A stretch of DNA of 18,460 nt from Anaerolineae bacterium (GCA_020433835.1 JAGRBY010000077.1:1-18460); one strand, 5' to 3'; shown: positions 1 to 6,863, numbered from the stretch's first letter. Notes: generated by a model from the sequence alone, not told the origin. Numbers and translations are program-made.

Positions 1-559
1 CGTGCCAGCCCTGGCGACGAACATATTTGATCAGCCGTTTGGAGGCGTACCAACTGTCGAATTGAACATAGACCTGCCAATCTCGGGGTAACAAGGGCCG
101 TAACGCTGCCAGCATTTGGCGAGCTTTTGCTGCGAAAAGCCAACCGGTTGTTTTTGTCCCGCTGGCGATTGCAGCGGCGCACGGTTTTCTGGCGCAGATA
201 CAAGCGCAAATCGACCGTAGCCACATAGGACCCGATACGCATCGTACAGGCTAAATAACAAAATCCATTTTTGAAACGGGGTTTCTTTTTCGTACTTTCG
301 ACGTGATCGTGAAACCAATCGACTGGTTCGATGTACTGTGTCCCTTTGTCCTTCTCGCCCAGAGAGTCGTCGAGGTTGATGTAGATCACTTTGGCAGCCT
401 TGTTCCGTTCGGCTTCGGTTAGTAACCATATCACCTGCTCTCTGCGCAGCGCCGTCTGTACCTCTTGGGCTTGCCAAGGACTGATCCCCAGAAAGTCGGC
501 CATATTCGACGGATCGACCGCTTCGACGAACTGGCGTTGCAAGGCCGCTAACGTTTTGT
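1..559 (-). pseudogene. Transposase pseudogene, C-terminal part (outer, interrupted IS; partial at window edge)
   Basis: Translating the minus strand gives a continuous transposase-like reading from about 559 down to about 125. It contains the motifs TLAALQRQFVEAVDP, DFLGISPWQ, YINLDDSLGEKDKGTQYIEP and VDWFHDHVES. The LDDS aspartate pair fits the first catalytic Asp of a DDE transposase resembling the IS701/DDE_5 group. Near 121-129 the frame breaks. The homologous reading continues in another frame as ARQMLAALRPLLPRDW, VYVQFDSWYASKRLI and KYVRRQGWH up to the window edge, where FDSWYAS plausibly carries the second catalytic Asp. The start of this gene is the piece at 2138-2276, beyond the inserted element. 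The gene is therefore broken twice, by an IS insertion and by a frameshift, and is also cut by the window. Family assignment is from remembered motifs and is moderate; the pseudogene status is well supported. Confidence 0.8.
551..559. repeat. Target-site duplication, left copy (9 bp)
   Basis: The sequence ACGTTTTGT here is repeated exactly at 2138-2146, on either side of the inserted element. Joining the flanks through one copy gives a continuous transposase reading frame (CEDNKT followed by LAALQRQ), which shows this is a true duplication made by insertion. A 5-bp duplication (GTTTT) with repeats extended outward by GT is formally possible, because the ends of the duplication also read as inverted repeats. 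Confidence 0.85.
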
Positions 560-577
560 CAGCAATTCCCGGTTTGG
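560..577. repeat. Left terminal inverted repeat of the IS
   Basis: CAGCAATTCCCGGTTTGG matches the reverse complement of 2120-2137 (CAACAAATCCCGTTATAG) at 13 of 18 positions. The core TCCCG is identical and both ends begin with CA. Confidence 0.8.
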
Positions 578-689
578 AAAAACAGAAAAGAGAAGATATA
601 GGCCAGGGCCAGAGCGGGGGATATAATCAAGGCAAATCAGGAGAATAGAGGAGCAGAAGATAGTTCGACCAATAACAACGAAGAGTTTA

Positions 690-1955
690 TTGAAAACGGT
701 ACGAAGCGGATTTGAGCAAATAGCCGACCATAGAGCGGCGAATGGAAGTATCAGCTTGACCGACGCCTTGATGTCAGGCTTTGGGATGTTCTCGTTAAAG
801 GATAGCTCACTGCTTGAATTTGACGAGCGGCGTAGCAAAGACCAGAACTTAAAGCAGATCTATGGCCTAAAAGCAGTGCCGAGCGACACCCAAATGCGGA
901 TCATTCTGGACCCGGTTTCACCGGCAGGGATAAAGCTGATATTTAAGGAGGTGTACCAGGTGGTGAAGCAGAACGGGGTATTGGAGCAGATGAAGTTACT
1001 GGGACATTATCTGGTCAGTGTGGATGGGAGTGGCTATTTTTCGTCCCATACCATCCATTGTGTCAACTGTTTAGAGCGAAAAAACAGCAAAACGGGAGAG
1101 ATAAGGTATCATCACCAGATGTTAGCCGGAGCCATAGTCCATCCAGATAAAGAAACGGTGATCCCCTTGGCCCCGGAGCCGATCATCAAACAGGATGGGG
1201 AGACGAAGAATGATTGTGAGCGGAATGCGGCCAAACGCTTTATGGCCCAATTGAGAGCAGACTATCCTGATGAGCCGTTCATAATCACCGAAGATGCCTT
1301 GAGTGCCAATGCCCCCCATATCAAAGAGTTGAAAAAGTACAACTTGCGCTTCATTTTGGGGGTCAAAGAGGGAGACCACGCCTTTTTGTTTGAGCAGGTG
1401 GAACAAGCTCACCAGGCTGGGCAGACCACAGAATATGAAGTGCCCCACAAGGGTGTGACCCATCGTTTTCGTTTTATCAACCAGATACCGCTGAACGCCT
1501 CTAATCAAGATGTGCGGGTCAACCTCATTGAATATTGGGAAATCAAGGGAGACAAAGTCCAACACTTTTGCTGGATTACCGACCTGACGGTGACCAAACT
1601 CAACCTCTTTGACCTAATGCGAAGCGGACGGGCCCGCTGGAAAATCGAGAATGAAACCTTCAATACGCTCAAGAATCAAGGCTACAACTTTGAACATAAC
1701 TACGGACATGGCCAGCAAAATCTATCGGTCAACTTTGCCTTGTTGATGATGCTGGCTTTTTTGGTAGACCAAGTTCAACAACTGGCCTTGCCCCTCTTTC
1801 AGGCGGTTTTGAAGAAAGAAGGCAGCCGCAAACGGCTCTGGCAGCATATGCGAGCCTTGTTTTACACCTTGGAATTTGCCTCTTTGGAGGATATTTTTAG
1901 AGCCTTGCTCTATGGCTACAAAGTAGAGGGCGTGGTTATTTTTGGCCCTACTTAG
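690..1955 (+). CDS. IS4-superfamily DDE transposase
   Basis: A 421-aa transposase with a DDE catalytic layout. The first Asp is D112 in VSVDGSGYF, the second is D202 in ITEDALSANAP, and the Glu is E320 in RARWKIENETF, within the usual [R..W.IE...F..LK] region near the C-terminus. It would cut and rejoin the ends of its own element. The frame is open throughout, so the protein may still be active. The assigned start is TTG; the frame is open upstream to 627 with no ATG, so the true N-terminus is uncertain or the original start codon has been lost. AAGAG lies a few bases upstream of the TTG. The stop is TAG. The exact IS subgroup cannot be named without a database comparison. Confidence 0.88.
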   Translation: MKTVRSGFEQIADHRAANGSISLTDALMSGFGMFSLKDSSLLEFDERRSKDQNLKQIYGLKAVPSDTQMRIILDPVSPAGIKLIFKEVYQVVKQNGVLEQMKLLGHYLVSVDGSGYFSSHTIHCVNCLERKNSKTGEIRYHHQMLAGAIVHPDKETVIPLAPEPIIKQDGETKNDCERNAAKRFMAQLRADYPDEPFIITEDALSANAPHIKELKKYNLRFILGVKEGDHAFLFEQVEQAHQAGQTTEYEVPHKGVTHRFRFINQIPLNASNQDVRVNLIEYWEIKGDKVQHFCWITDLTVTKLNLFDLMRSGRARWKIENETFNTLKNQGYNFEHNYGHGQQNLSVNFALLMMLAFLVDQVQQLALPLFQAVLKKEGSRKRLWQHMRALFYTLEFASLEDIFRALLYGYKVEGVVIFGPT

Positions 1956-2001
1956 CCCGGCAAGATTGATTTCAGCTCCAGGGAGGAGTCTAGCTTGTGA
2001 C

Positions 2002-2029
2002 CAAAATGACCTCATTTTGTCCCAGTTTT
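2002..2029 (+). terminator. Possible terminator behind the IS transposase
   Basis: CAAAATG and CATTTTG form a perfect 7-bp stem around the four-base loop ACCT (2002-2019). TCCCAG and then a run of T follow. It lies 46 bases after the transposase stop and still inside the element, as expected for a transposase terminator. The stem is AT-rich and the T-run is displaced, so termination may be weak. Confidence 0.4.
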
Positions 2030-2119
2030 TACCGGTATCTTCTACTTGTTGGGCCGTTGAGCGGGACTTGTCTGACCTTAATCTTTTTGAGGAGCAAGAC
2101 CAAAGTGGATAACTCTACC

Positions 2120-2137
2120 CTATAACGGGATTTGTTG
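2120..2137. repeat. Right terminal inverted repeat of the IS
   Basis: The reverse complement of this segment, CAACAAATCCCGTTATAG, matches the left end at 13 of 18 positions, with the TCCCG block shared. Confidence 0.8.
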
Positions 2138-2146
2138 ACGTTTTGT
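2138..2146. repeat. Target-site duplication, right copy (9 bp)
   Basis: ACGTTTTGT is identical to 551-559 and directly abuts the right end of the inserted element. Confidence 0.85.
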
Positions 2147-2276
2147 TGTCTTCGCACACCAACAAGGCATCGGCCATATTCAGTAGATGCCGCTGCTGGG
2201 GTTGCGTTAAGTTTAGTCCTAGCTGTTCGAAAAATGCGCATAATTTTTTGGATGGCTGTAGTATACGGGTTAGCAT
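2138..2276 (-). pseudogene. Transposase pseudogene, N-terminal part of the outer IS
   Basis: The first 46 codons of a transposase begin at the ATG at 2274-2276 (MLTRILQPSKK) and run through LTQPQQRHLLNMADALLV and CEDNKT to the insertion point. The Shine-Dalgarno AGGAGGG is 6-7 bases before the ATG, which favours this start over an in-frame ATG at 2340-2342. The reading resumes at 559 and continues leftward once the inserted element and one copy of its 9-bp duplication are removed. Beyond the insertion junction the frame runs briefly into the element and stops. The Pro-Gln-Gln-Arg-His stretch and NMAD resemble N-termini of IS701-like transposases, from memory. Confidence 0.78.
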
Positions 2277-2282
2277 GGGAGG

Positions 2283-2333
2283 CCCTCCTGTTGGAACCGG
2301 TAGCTGACTGTTTTCAGTCAGCCTACTCAGGAG
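2283..2333 (-). promoter_or_regulatory. Stem-loop before the outer transposase that can hide its ribosome binding site
   Basis: GTAGCTGACT (2300-2309) pairs with AGTCAGCCTAC (2316-2326) apart from one bulged C, around a 6-base loop. Outside it, CTCCTG (2285-2290) pairs with CAGGAG (2328-2333). On the minus-strand transcript the outer pairing uses CAGGAG, which is part of the Shine-Dalgarno sequence of the transposase N-terminus. Structures of this type are known in several IS families, where they keep read-through transcripts from making transposase. Its activity here is moot because the gene is broken. It is also just downstream of the sortase gene and could end that transcript, but no U-run follows. 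Confidence 0.5.
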
Positions 2334-2405
2334 ACCTCTCATGTTAAAATCTCTAATTCATTTTTCGCCAGAGTCCAGTGTTGTATTGATGTAAAGTTCA
2401 AGGCT

Positions 2406-3311
2406 TCAACTCATTTTATATCCGATCGTTGTGGGTATGGCTATTACGATTAACCGATGTGTATTATCATTGTACGGCCAGCAAGTCACTAAAGTGACGC
2501 GTTCATCCAATGTGGGCATAATCCATTGGGCATTTTGCTTACGTTGCTCTTCTGAGACGTTACGCTCTGGTAATATAAAACGATCGGTTACTATATAATG
2601 ATAGTCATGACCATCAGCTATAAGAATAATTTCATTGCCTTTCTCAAGATCAATTAAGTTGCGGAACACTTCAGCCCCTATGTTGTGGTGACCAGATAGT
2701 ACTATATTACTTCCATGTCCAGGCAAATTGCTATTCTCATGCCATCCGGCGGCATCATCGGGAATTATCCACGTCGAAGTTTGTTGGCCTTCACGTTCAA
2801 TGACTGTCCATTTTGTTCTTGTTACGGCAGCATCTAGTCCGATATTTGGGGCCAATATATGTTCTGGAGGAGAATGTGCAGGTATAATAGATATTGGCGT
2901 AGAGAGTAATGGAGGCGAAAGAGGGGATATGGTTCGGGCAGATGTTGTAACTGTAACTGTAGAATTTATAGAGGGCGGGGCTGTAGGTGAGGGAGTGGGT
3001 GAAACCCGAACCTTATTAACATCTGTAGGAGATGGTTGATTTGTGGGTGATGGCAGAGATAACGGCCGAGGATTATAAAGAGCCCTTTGTGCTGACATCG
3101 TTGGAGATAGTTGATTTGTAGGGAATGGTAAAGGTATCTGTGAGCTTTGAGCAATGATCCTTTGTAAAGTTGCTGTTGGAGATAACGCTTCTTTTTGAAT
3201 TGTAGTTGGCTTTCCAATACTAATTTCTACCTGACAGGCAGAAGTGAATAAAACCAATAACACTGCTATAAGTCCAAAAAGGCGATTTTGAAACTTAGCT
3301 AATATTGCCAC
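2406..3311 (-). CDS. Sortase with N-terminal signal/lipobox-like segment and Pro/Ser/Thr-rich stalk
   Basis: A 301-aa predicted cell-surface transpeptidase. The N-terminus has a hydrophobic stretch (residues 11-22) ending in FTSAC with Cys26, so it may be a lipoprotein or signal-anchored. Residues about 40-140 form a Ser/Pro/Thr linker with an imperfect repeat (PLPFPTNQLSPT and SLPSPTNQPSPT). The sortase fold follows from about 150. His208 in SGHHN, Cys277 in TLVTCWP and Arg286 in HRLIV form the catalytic triad. The layout resembles class D/E sortases of Chloroflexota and Actinobacteria. The start is GTG with GAAGG just before it, 6 bases after the stop of the upstream flaG-like gene, so it is probably co-transcribed with the flagellar genes. 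No protein with an obvious sorting signal is encoded in the window, so the substrate is unknown. The sortase family call is firm; the flagellar role is inference from position. Confidence 0.9.
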   Translation of the reverse strand: MAILAKFQNRLFGLIAVLLVLFTSACQVEISIGKPTTIQKEALSPTATLQRIIAQSSQIPLPFPTNQLSPTMSAQRALYNPRPLSLPSPTNQPSPTDVNKVRVSPTPSPTAPPSINSTVTVTTSARTISPLSPPLLSTPISIIPAHSPPEHILAPNIGLDAAVTRTKWTVIEREGQQTSTWIIPDDAAGWHENSNLPGHGSNIVLSGHHNIGAEVFRNLIDLEKGNEIILIADGHDYHYIVTDRFILPERNVSEEQRKQNAQWIMPTLDERVTLVTCWPYNDNTHRLIVIAIPTTIGYKMS

Positions 3312-3317
3312 ATGCCT

Positions 3318-3536
3318 TCATTCCCAATGTCGTTCGAAATTTATCCCGTGACTAGAGCAATAACTTCTAATTATCGCCCTTAGTTCTGTTGCTGGAATAT
3401 GACGAACGACACGACCGCTTTCTTTTTCAATAAAATTAACTTCAACATGACCGGTTTTTTCATCAATTACAAACTGAGGATAAGTATAATTATCATTTTC
3501 AAGATGAGGATTATTGACTGGTGTTTGAGCATGCAT
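3318..3536 (-). CDS. Short FlaG-like protein (second of two)
   Basis: A 72-aa protein whose central part (residues about 18-60) follows the FlaG pattern: FVIDEKTG, VNFIEKESGRVVRHIP and then a short helix. FlaG proteins are small flagellar factors encoded next to fliD and thought to limit filament length. This copy lacks the longer N-terminal tail of the neighbouring copy at 3591-3971 and ends in its own tail, SSHGINFERHWE. The start ATG (3534-3536) has only a weak A-rich upstream sequence and lies 54 bases after the previous stop, so translation may depend on the upstream gene. It stops 6 bases before the sortase start. FlaG membership is from motif pattern; the specific role is not shown. 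Confidence 0.75.
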   Translation of the reverse strand: MHAQTPVNNPHLENDNYTYPQFVIDEKTGHVEVNFIEKESGRVVRHIPATELRAIIRSYCSSHGINFERHWE

Positions 3537-3590
3537 GAAAAGCTTTTATTTTGAGATAACTAGAGCAATAAATCGAGATTACTTAGCCGG

Positions 3591-3971
3591 TTACACAAAT
3601 ACAGCTCGACGCTTTAATTGGTGAGGGTAAAGGTTCCCCTTAGCAATCTCTTCAGCAAGTTTTTCAGGTGGTATAGATCGAACTAACTTACCGCTTTCCG
3701 CATCGATAATACGAACCAGTACTTCGCGTGTTTCCTGATCTATTTCAAATTCTGCATATGTATGGCTCATTTGAATTTTTACTTGTTTTTCATCACTTTT
3801 AGTTTGATGATGCTCATTTGCTGTTCCCGTTGCATCACTACTAGCTTCCACATTTGATACTTTTTCTTTAGTCCGCTTTTGCCAGTAGTTTTCATAAATC
3901 ACTTGGTTGAGAGGATTGCCTTGACTTTGATTGCCCTTGCTAATTCCCTCGATTGGTCGGATTGGTTCCAT
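3591..3971 (-). CDS. flaG: FlaG-family flagellar protein (first of two)
   Basis: A 126-aa protein with a FlaG domain at residues about 65-113 (FEIDQETREVLVRIIDAESG, then LVRSIPPEKL). The N-terminal 60 residues are polar and low in hydrophobics (Asn/Gln/Ser/Lys-rich), as in other FlaG proteins. It lies 22 bases after the fliD stop, with the Shine-Dalgarno AAGGAC 6 bases before the ATG, so it belongs to the same operon. FlaG proteins affect filament length in other bacteria. The basic tail after the domain (QLKRRAVFV) is short. Identification is good at family level. Confidence 0.85.
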   Translation of the reverse strand: MEPIRPIEGISKGNQSQGNPLNQVIYENYWQKRTKEKVSNVEASSDATGTANEHHQTKSDEKQVKIQMSHTYAEFEIDQETREVLVRIIDAESGKLVRSIPPEKLAEEIAKGNLYPHQLKRRAVFV

Positions 3972-3993
3972 GGTAAAGTCCTTTTATACAAAT

Positions 3994-5367
3994 CTAACCT
4001 TGTAGATTGAAGCTTCCATATATAGCCGCTTGAGTGGCTTGAAAATCGTACTGCATATTAATAAGCTGCGATTGCATCTCGTAAAATTGCTTACGTAAAA
4101 CTTCTTCACGCTTGGTTAGCCGAGTTTTATAACTATCAATTTGAGTGTCTATTAGCTCGATTTGATCATCAATACTATCTTGGGAAGTTTCGATAATACC
4201 TATATCTCCGTCCAAATAGTTATCGGCCCGGCTTTCTACTTTTCCCAGTGTAAAATTTAATAGCTCGGCCACTTGCTCAAAATTGTCACTAACAGCCGAA
4301 GTTAGCTCATCTTTATCTGAAAGCTCAAAAGAGATATTATCGCTTCCTACAGTGATGCCGATTTCGCTTAGTGTACGGGGCGCGCCGCTTTGGGCGGCTG
4401 TATAGCCGCTTAGCAAGTCTGACGACAAGTTGAAACGAAGAGTTCTCATATTAAAATCACGCCCAAGTGGAGCTGGAATATAGGTAGGGTTAGTACTAGT
4501 AGCAGTAGCGTCTAGTTGAGGTTCGGTTTTGAGTTTTAGATGGCTGGTCAGTGCGTTTAGGTTTTCCAGAACAGTTTTTAGTTTATTAACCAAGTCGCTA
4601 TCGTCCTTAGCAATGGTAACTTGGGTGGTGCCTGTCTCTTTGAGATTGAAGGTCAGACCATCCACAATATCTGACAGATTATCATTGCTCTGTCGAGTTA
4701 TATCTAAGCCGTTTACTTTTAGTTCGGCATTTTTAGCCTCTTGGATTTGGCTTAATCCCAGACTGTTGCCACCATTAGTATTATCGGTAAAGGTCATGAT
4801 CGCATCGGTACCAGTATTAGCACTAGACAAAACTAATCTATTGTCCACAATCGTTGCTTCAATCGCCTCTACCTCAGCCCCAGCAAAATCAATGCTGTTG
4901 ATTTTATCGCGAATATCATTCAAACTATCATCAGTACCGATAGTAATAGTTTGTCCATTAAGCGTTAAATCCCCAGATAAATTGAGGCTCGATGTACTAT
5001 CTGCTTGTTGTGTTGATGCCAGCCGATGTGCTTGGGCTAGTTGACTAACAGTAACATTGTATTTAGCATTTTTTACATTGTTGTTACTACTAGAAACGGA
5101 AACTCCTAATACATCTTCATCGCTGTAGGAAGGCGAATATTTATTTAGAATACCGGAGTCACCAGTGAGTTCTTGAACCGATGAGCGAAGCTCTTCTAAT
5201 TTTTCTTTGATATCGTTATAGATCGCCTTTTTTACTTCTAGGTCATCTTTTTTCGTTTCAAGTCGGGTCAGCGGTCGTTGCTCTGTAGACATAGTCTGCT
5301 GGATAAGCTTTTCTATACCACTGGCACTATATAACGACGCGCCCGAAAGTCCACCAACACTTGCCAT
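3994..5367 (-). CDS. fliD: Flagellar filament cap protein FliD
   Basis: A 457-aa filament cap that sits at the tip and folds incoming flagellin. The N-terminal FliD domain (about 1-110) has GLSGASLYSASGIEKLI and LTRLETKKDDLEVKKAIYND. The C-terminal FliD domain (about 300-457) has RTLSEIGITVGSD, LLNFTLGKVESRADNYL and a coiled coil ending in EVLRKQFYEMQSQLINMQYD. Length is near the lower end for the family. The variable middle has Ser/Thr/Asn-rich segments. The ATG has AGGAG 8 bases upstream and lies 16 bases after the fliS stop, so the two are translated from one message. A smaller reversed open frame inside the gene is only a shadow. Confidence 0.95.
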   Translation of the reverse strand: MASVGGLSGASLYSASGIEKLIQQTMSTEQRPLTRLETKKDDLEVKKAIYNDIKEKLEELRSSVQELTGDSGILNKYSPSYSDEDVLGVSVSSSNNNVKNAKYNVTVSQLAQAHRLASTQQADSTSSLNLSGDLTLNGQTITIGTDDSLNDIRDKINSIDFAGAEVEAIEATIVDNRLVLSSANTGTDAIMTFTDNTNGGNSLGLSQIQEAKNAELKVNGLDITRQSNDNLSDIVDGLTFNLKETGTTQVTIAKDDSDLVNKLKTVLENLNALTSHLKLKTEPQLDATATSTNPTYIPAPLGRDFNMRTLRFNLSSDLLSGYTAAQSGAPRTLSEIGITVGSDNISFELSDKDELTSAVSDNFEQVAELLNFTLGKVESRADNYLDGDIGIIETSQDSIDDQIELIDTQIDSYKTRLTKREEVLRKQFYEMQSQLINMQYDFQATQAAIYGSFNLQG

Positions 5368-5383
5368 AGCTATATCTCCTGAG

Positions 5384-5791
5384 TTAAACTGCGGTAATCA
5401 ACTGAGCCAAAATAGGGGTTTGTTGGGGGGAAGCAGACGGCGCAATATTGTTTAGACTCTGAGCAGGATTATATTGTTCTTTAACTTGCGCCCATGCGTC
5501 TCGCAACTCTCGCAAAATAGTGGCAACTTCGTCAAACTCACCTTTACGAGCTAGGTCGGCACAGTATTGATAAAGTCTAAAAAAACCTAAGGCAATCTCC
5601 TGATCGTAGCTAAAATCAAGTGAGTCGCGCAGAAGATTTAGAGCATTTATAGTTCTAGATAAATTATTTTGTCCACAACCAATTAAGGCAGCGTCGTAAG
5701 TCATTAAAAGCAAATCAAGAGGACTGGCTCCATTGACTTGATTTGCTCGATATGTTTGAGTAGCTAACAGATTTGACACAGAACCCTCCAT
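5384..5791 (-). CDS. fliS: Flagellin export chaperone FliS
   Basis: A 135-aa helical chaperone that binds the C-terminus of flagellin in the cytoplasm and prevents early polymerisation. Family features are LATQTYRANQV near the start, ASPLDLLLMTYDAAL, then helices with ALGFFRLYQYCADLARKGEFDEVATI and LRDAWAQVKEQYN. The ATG at 5789-5791 has only AAGG about 13 bases upstream. A GTG at codon 5 has GGAGGG 4 bases upstream, and starting there would give a tail length before TYR closer to usual FliS, so the true start may be 5779. It lies between fliC (100 bases upstream, with a hairpin) and fliD. Confidence 0.93.
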   Translation of the reverse strand: MEGSVSNLLATQTYRANQVNGASPLDLLLMTYDAALIGCGQNNLSRTINALNLLRDSLDFSYDQEIALGFFRLYQYCADLARKGEFDEVATILRELRDAWAQVKEQYNPAQSLNNIAPSASPQQTPILAQLITAV

Positions 5792-5832
5792 AACATTATG
5801 TAACCTTAATACTCGCGGGAAAATGAACTATC

Positions 5833-5854
5833 AAGGGGGCTAAAAAGCCCCCTT
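5833..5854 (-). terminator. Strong hairpin between fliC and fliS
   Basis: AAGGGGGCT and AGCCCCCTT form a perfect 9-bp GC-rich stem with a 4-base loop, 38 bases after the flagellin stop. On the minus strand TTGATAGTTCATTTT follows instead of a clean U-run. It may therefore be a partial terminator or a 3'-end stabiliser, giving much flagellin mRNA and a lower level of fliS-fliD message. This fits the need for many flagellin copies per cap. Confidence 0.65.
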
Positions 5855-5891
5855 ATAGCTACAACAATTTATTACTTAGGATAGCCTTCAC

Positions 5892-6776
5892 TTACCGGAA
5901 GAGGCTAAGTACCCCTTGCGGTGCCTGGTTAGCCTGAGCCAACATCGTGGTTGATGTTTGTTGCAAAATACTATACTTAGTCGACTCAAGCTGTTCAAAG
6001 GCCATATCAGCGTTCATTATGCGGTTGTATGAGGATTCTACATTCACCTGAGCTACCGCGATCTGATCTTCCTTGAAGGTCAACCGAGCGGAGAGAGAAC
6101 CAACTTTGGATAGCTGCGAAGAAACAGTATCCATCGCGGTGCTGATGTCATCCATGTAGGTAGCAAAGTCAGAGGCAGAACTAGCCGAATTCAAGCCGGT
6201 AACATTGGCAGAACTGATAGTAGATGATGAACCTATATTTAGACCGCCACTAGCACTGGCTTTCATATCTTTCAAGCCGTTCAGCGTAGTGGTATCGCCT
6301 TTGTCAGCACCAGTTTGGAAGGTCAGGGCTGTAGTATTGAAGGAGCCGTCAATCAGCTTGGTGTCATTCCACTCAGTTTGCTCAACGATGTCATCAATCT
6401 GAGCGGCAAATTCTTTCAATTGGGTGACAATAGCATCGCGCTCATCTTGGCCCAGAGTATCGCTGGCGGCAGCTTCGGCCTTGTTGCGCATCTGCACCGC
6501 AATATCGTTGATGCGGCTAAGCCCGGATTCTGTTACAGAGAGCAGACTTTTGGCATCACCAATGTTGGAGAGAGCTTGTTTCAACCCTTCGGAGCGAGTG
6601 TTGAGTTTAGTAGCAATTGTTAGACCTGCCGGATCGTCAGCAGCGCTGTTGATGCGCTTGCCGGTGGCCAGTCGTTCTTGATGCATACCTAATTTGTTGT
6701 TAACGTTCCGAAGTGAATTGAGGGCGTTTAAGGCGCCGATGTTTGTTGCTATACGGGTAAAATCTGCATTAGCCAT
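5892..6776 (-). CDS. fliC: Flagellin
   Basis: A 294-aa flagellin, short for the family. The conserved N-terminal D0/D1 part (about 1-145) contains ALNSLRNVNNKLGMHQERLA, GKRINSAADDPAGLTIA and SRINDIAVQM. The conserved C-terminal part (about 215-294) contains VNVESSYNRIMNADMAFE and ends in LAQANQAPQGVLSLFR, the export and FliS-binding end. Between them lies a small variable segment (147-201) rich in Ser and Thr with few bulky residues; these are candidate O-glycosylation sites, in line with the upstream glycosyltransferase genes. No Cys is present. The Shine-Dalgarno GGAGG is 10 bases before the ATG, and a sigma-28-type promoter and regulatory leader lie upstream. It is the only flagellin gene in the window. 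Confidence 0.97.
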   Translation of the reverse strand: MANADFTRIATNIGALNALNSLRNVNNKLGMHQERLATGKRINSAADDPAGLTIATKLNTRSEGLKQALSNIGDAKSLLSVTESGLSRINDIAVQMRNKAEAAASDTLGQDERDAIVTQLKEFAAQIDDIVEQTEWNDTKLIDGSFNTTALTFQTGADKGDTTTLNGLKDMKASASGGLNIGSSSTISSANVTGLNSASSASDFATYMDDISTAMDTVSSQLSKVGSLSARLTFKEDQIAVAQVNVESSYNRIMNADMAFEQLESTKYSILQQTSTTMLAQANQAPQGVLSLFR

Positions 6777-6786
6777 TTTTAGATAA

Positions 6787-6819
6787 CCTCCGTGTTTTGG
6801 TTAAGTGGTATCCATACCA
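6787..6819 (-). promoter_or_regulatory. Candidate CsrA-type dual binding region over the fliC ribosome binding site
   Basis: In the transcript, ACGGA (6789-6793) overlaps the fliC Shine-Dalgarno GGAGG (6787-6791). About 22 bases upstream, TGGTATGGATACCA (6806-6819) folds into a small hairpin that shows ATGGA in its loop. A(N)GGA in a hairpin loop plus a second copy at the ribosome site is the known arrangement for CsrA repression of flagellin mRNA (B. subtilis hag with FliW). Whether this organism has CsrA or FliW cannot be seen here. Confidence 0.45.
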
Positions 6820-6863
6820 TTTTTAATTTGATTAGAAATAGAGTTAAAAGAGTTACATCATTT

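Larger units (their letters stand above)
560..2137 (+). mobile_element. Intact IS4-superfamily insertion sequence, 1578 bp, inserted in another transposase gene
   Basis: The element is bounded by imperfect 18-bp terminal inverted repeats, carries one DDE transposase gene (690-1955) and is flanked by a perfect 9-bp direct repeat. Its size, the single orf, the 9-bp duplication and the DDE signature agree with the IS4 superfamily. The transposase lies on the plus strand, opposite to the interrupted gene. About 130 bp precede the orf and about 180 bp follow it. The near-perfect duplication and the open transposase frame suggest a fairly recent insertion. Confidence 0.85.

Noticed and set aside
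31..477. A 148-codon open frame on the minus strand at the left edge.
   Set aside because: It is the wrong frame of the outer transposase pseudogene; recognisable transposase motifs are in the other two minus-strand frames.
1122..1565. A 147-codon minus-strand open frame inside the IS transposase.
   Set aside because: It is antisense to a transposase with a complete DDE motif and shows no recognisable protein features.
3351..3571. A 13-bp direct repeat, ACTAGAGCAATAA, at 3351-3363 and 3559-3571 around the second flaG-like gene.
   Set aside because: A few matches of this length are expected by chance in a window of this size, and no other sign of an excision or duplication event is present.
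4529..5044. A 171-codon plus-strand open frame inside fliD.
   Set aside because: It is antisense to a well-conserved gene, has no domain pattern, and has no ribosome site that I could support.
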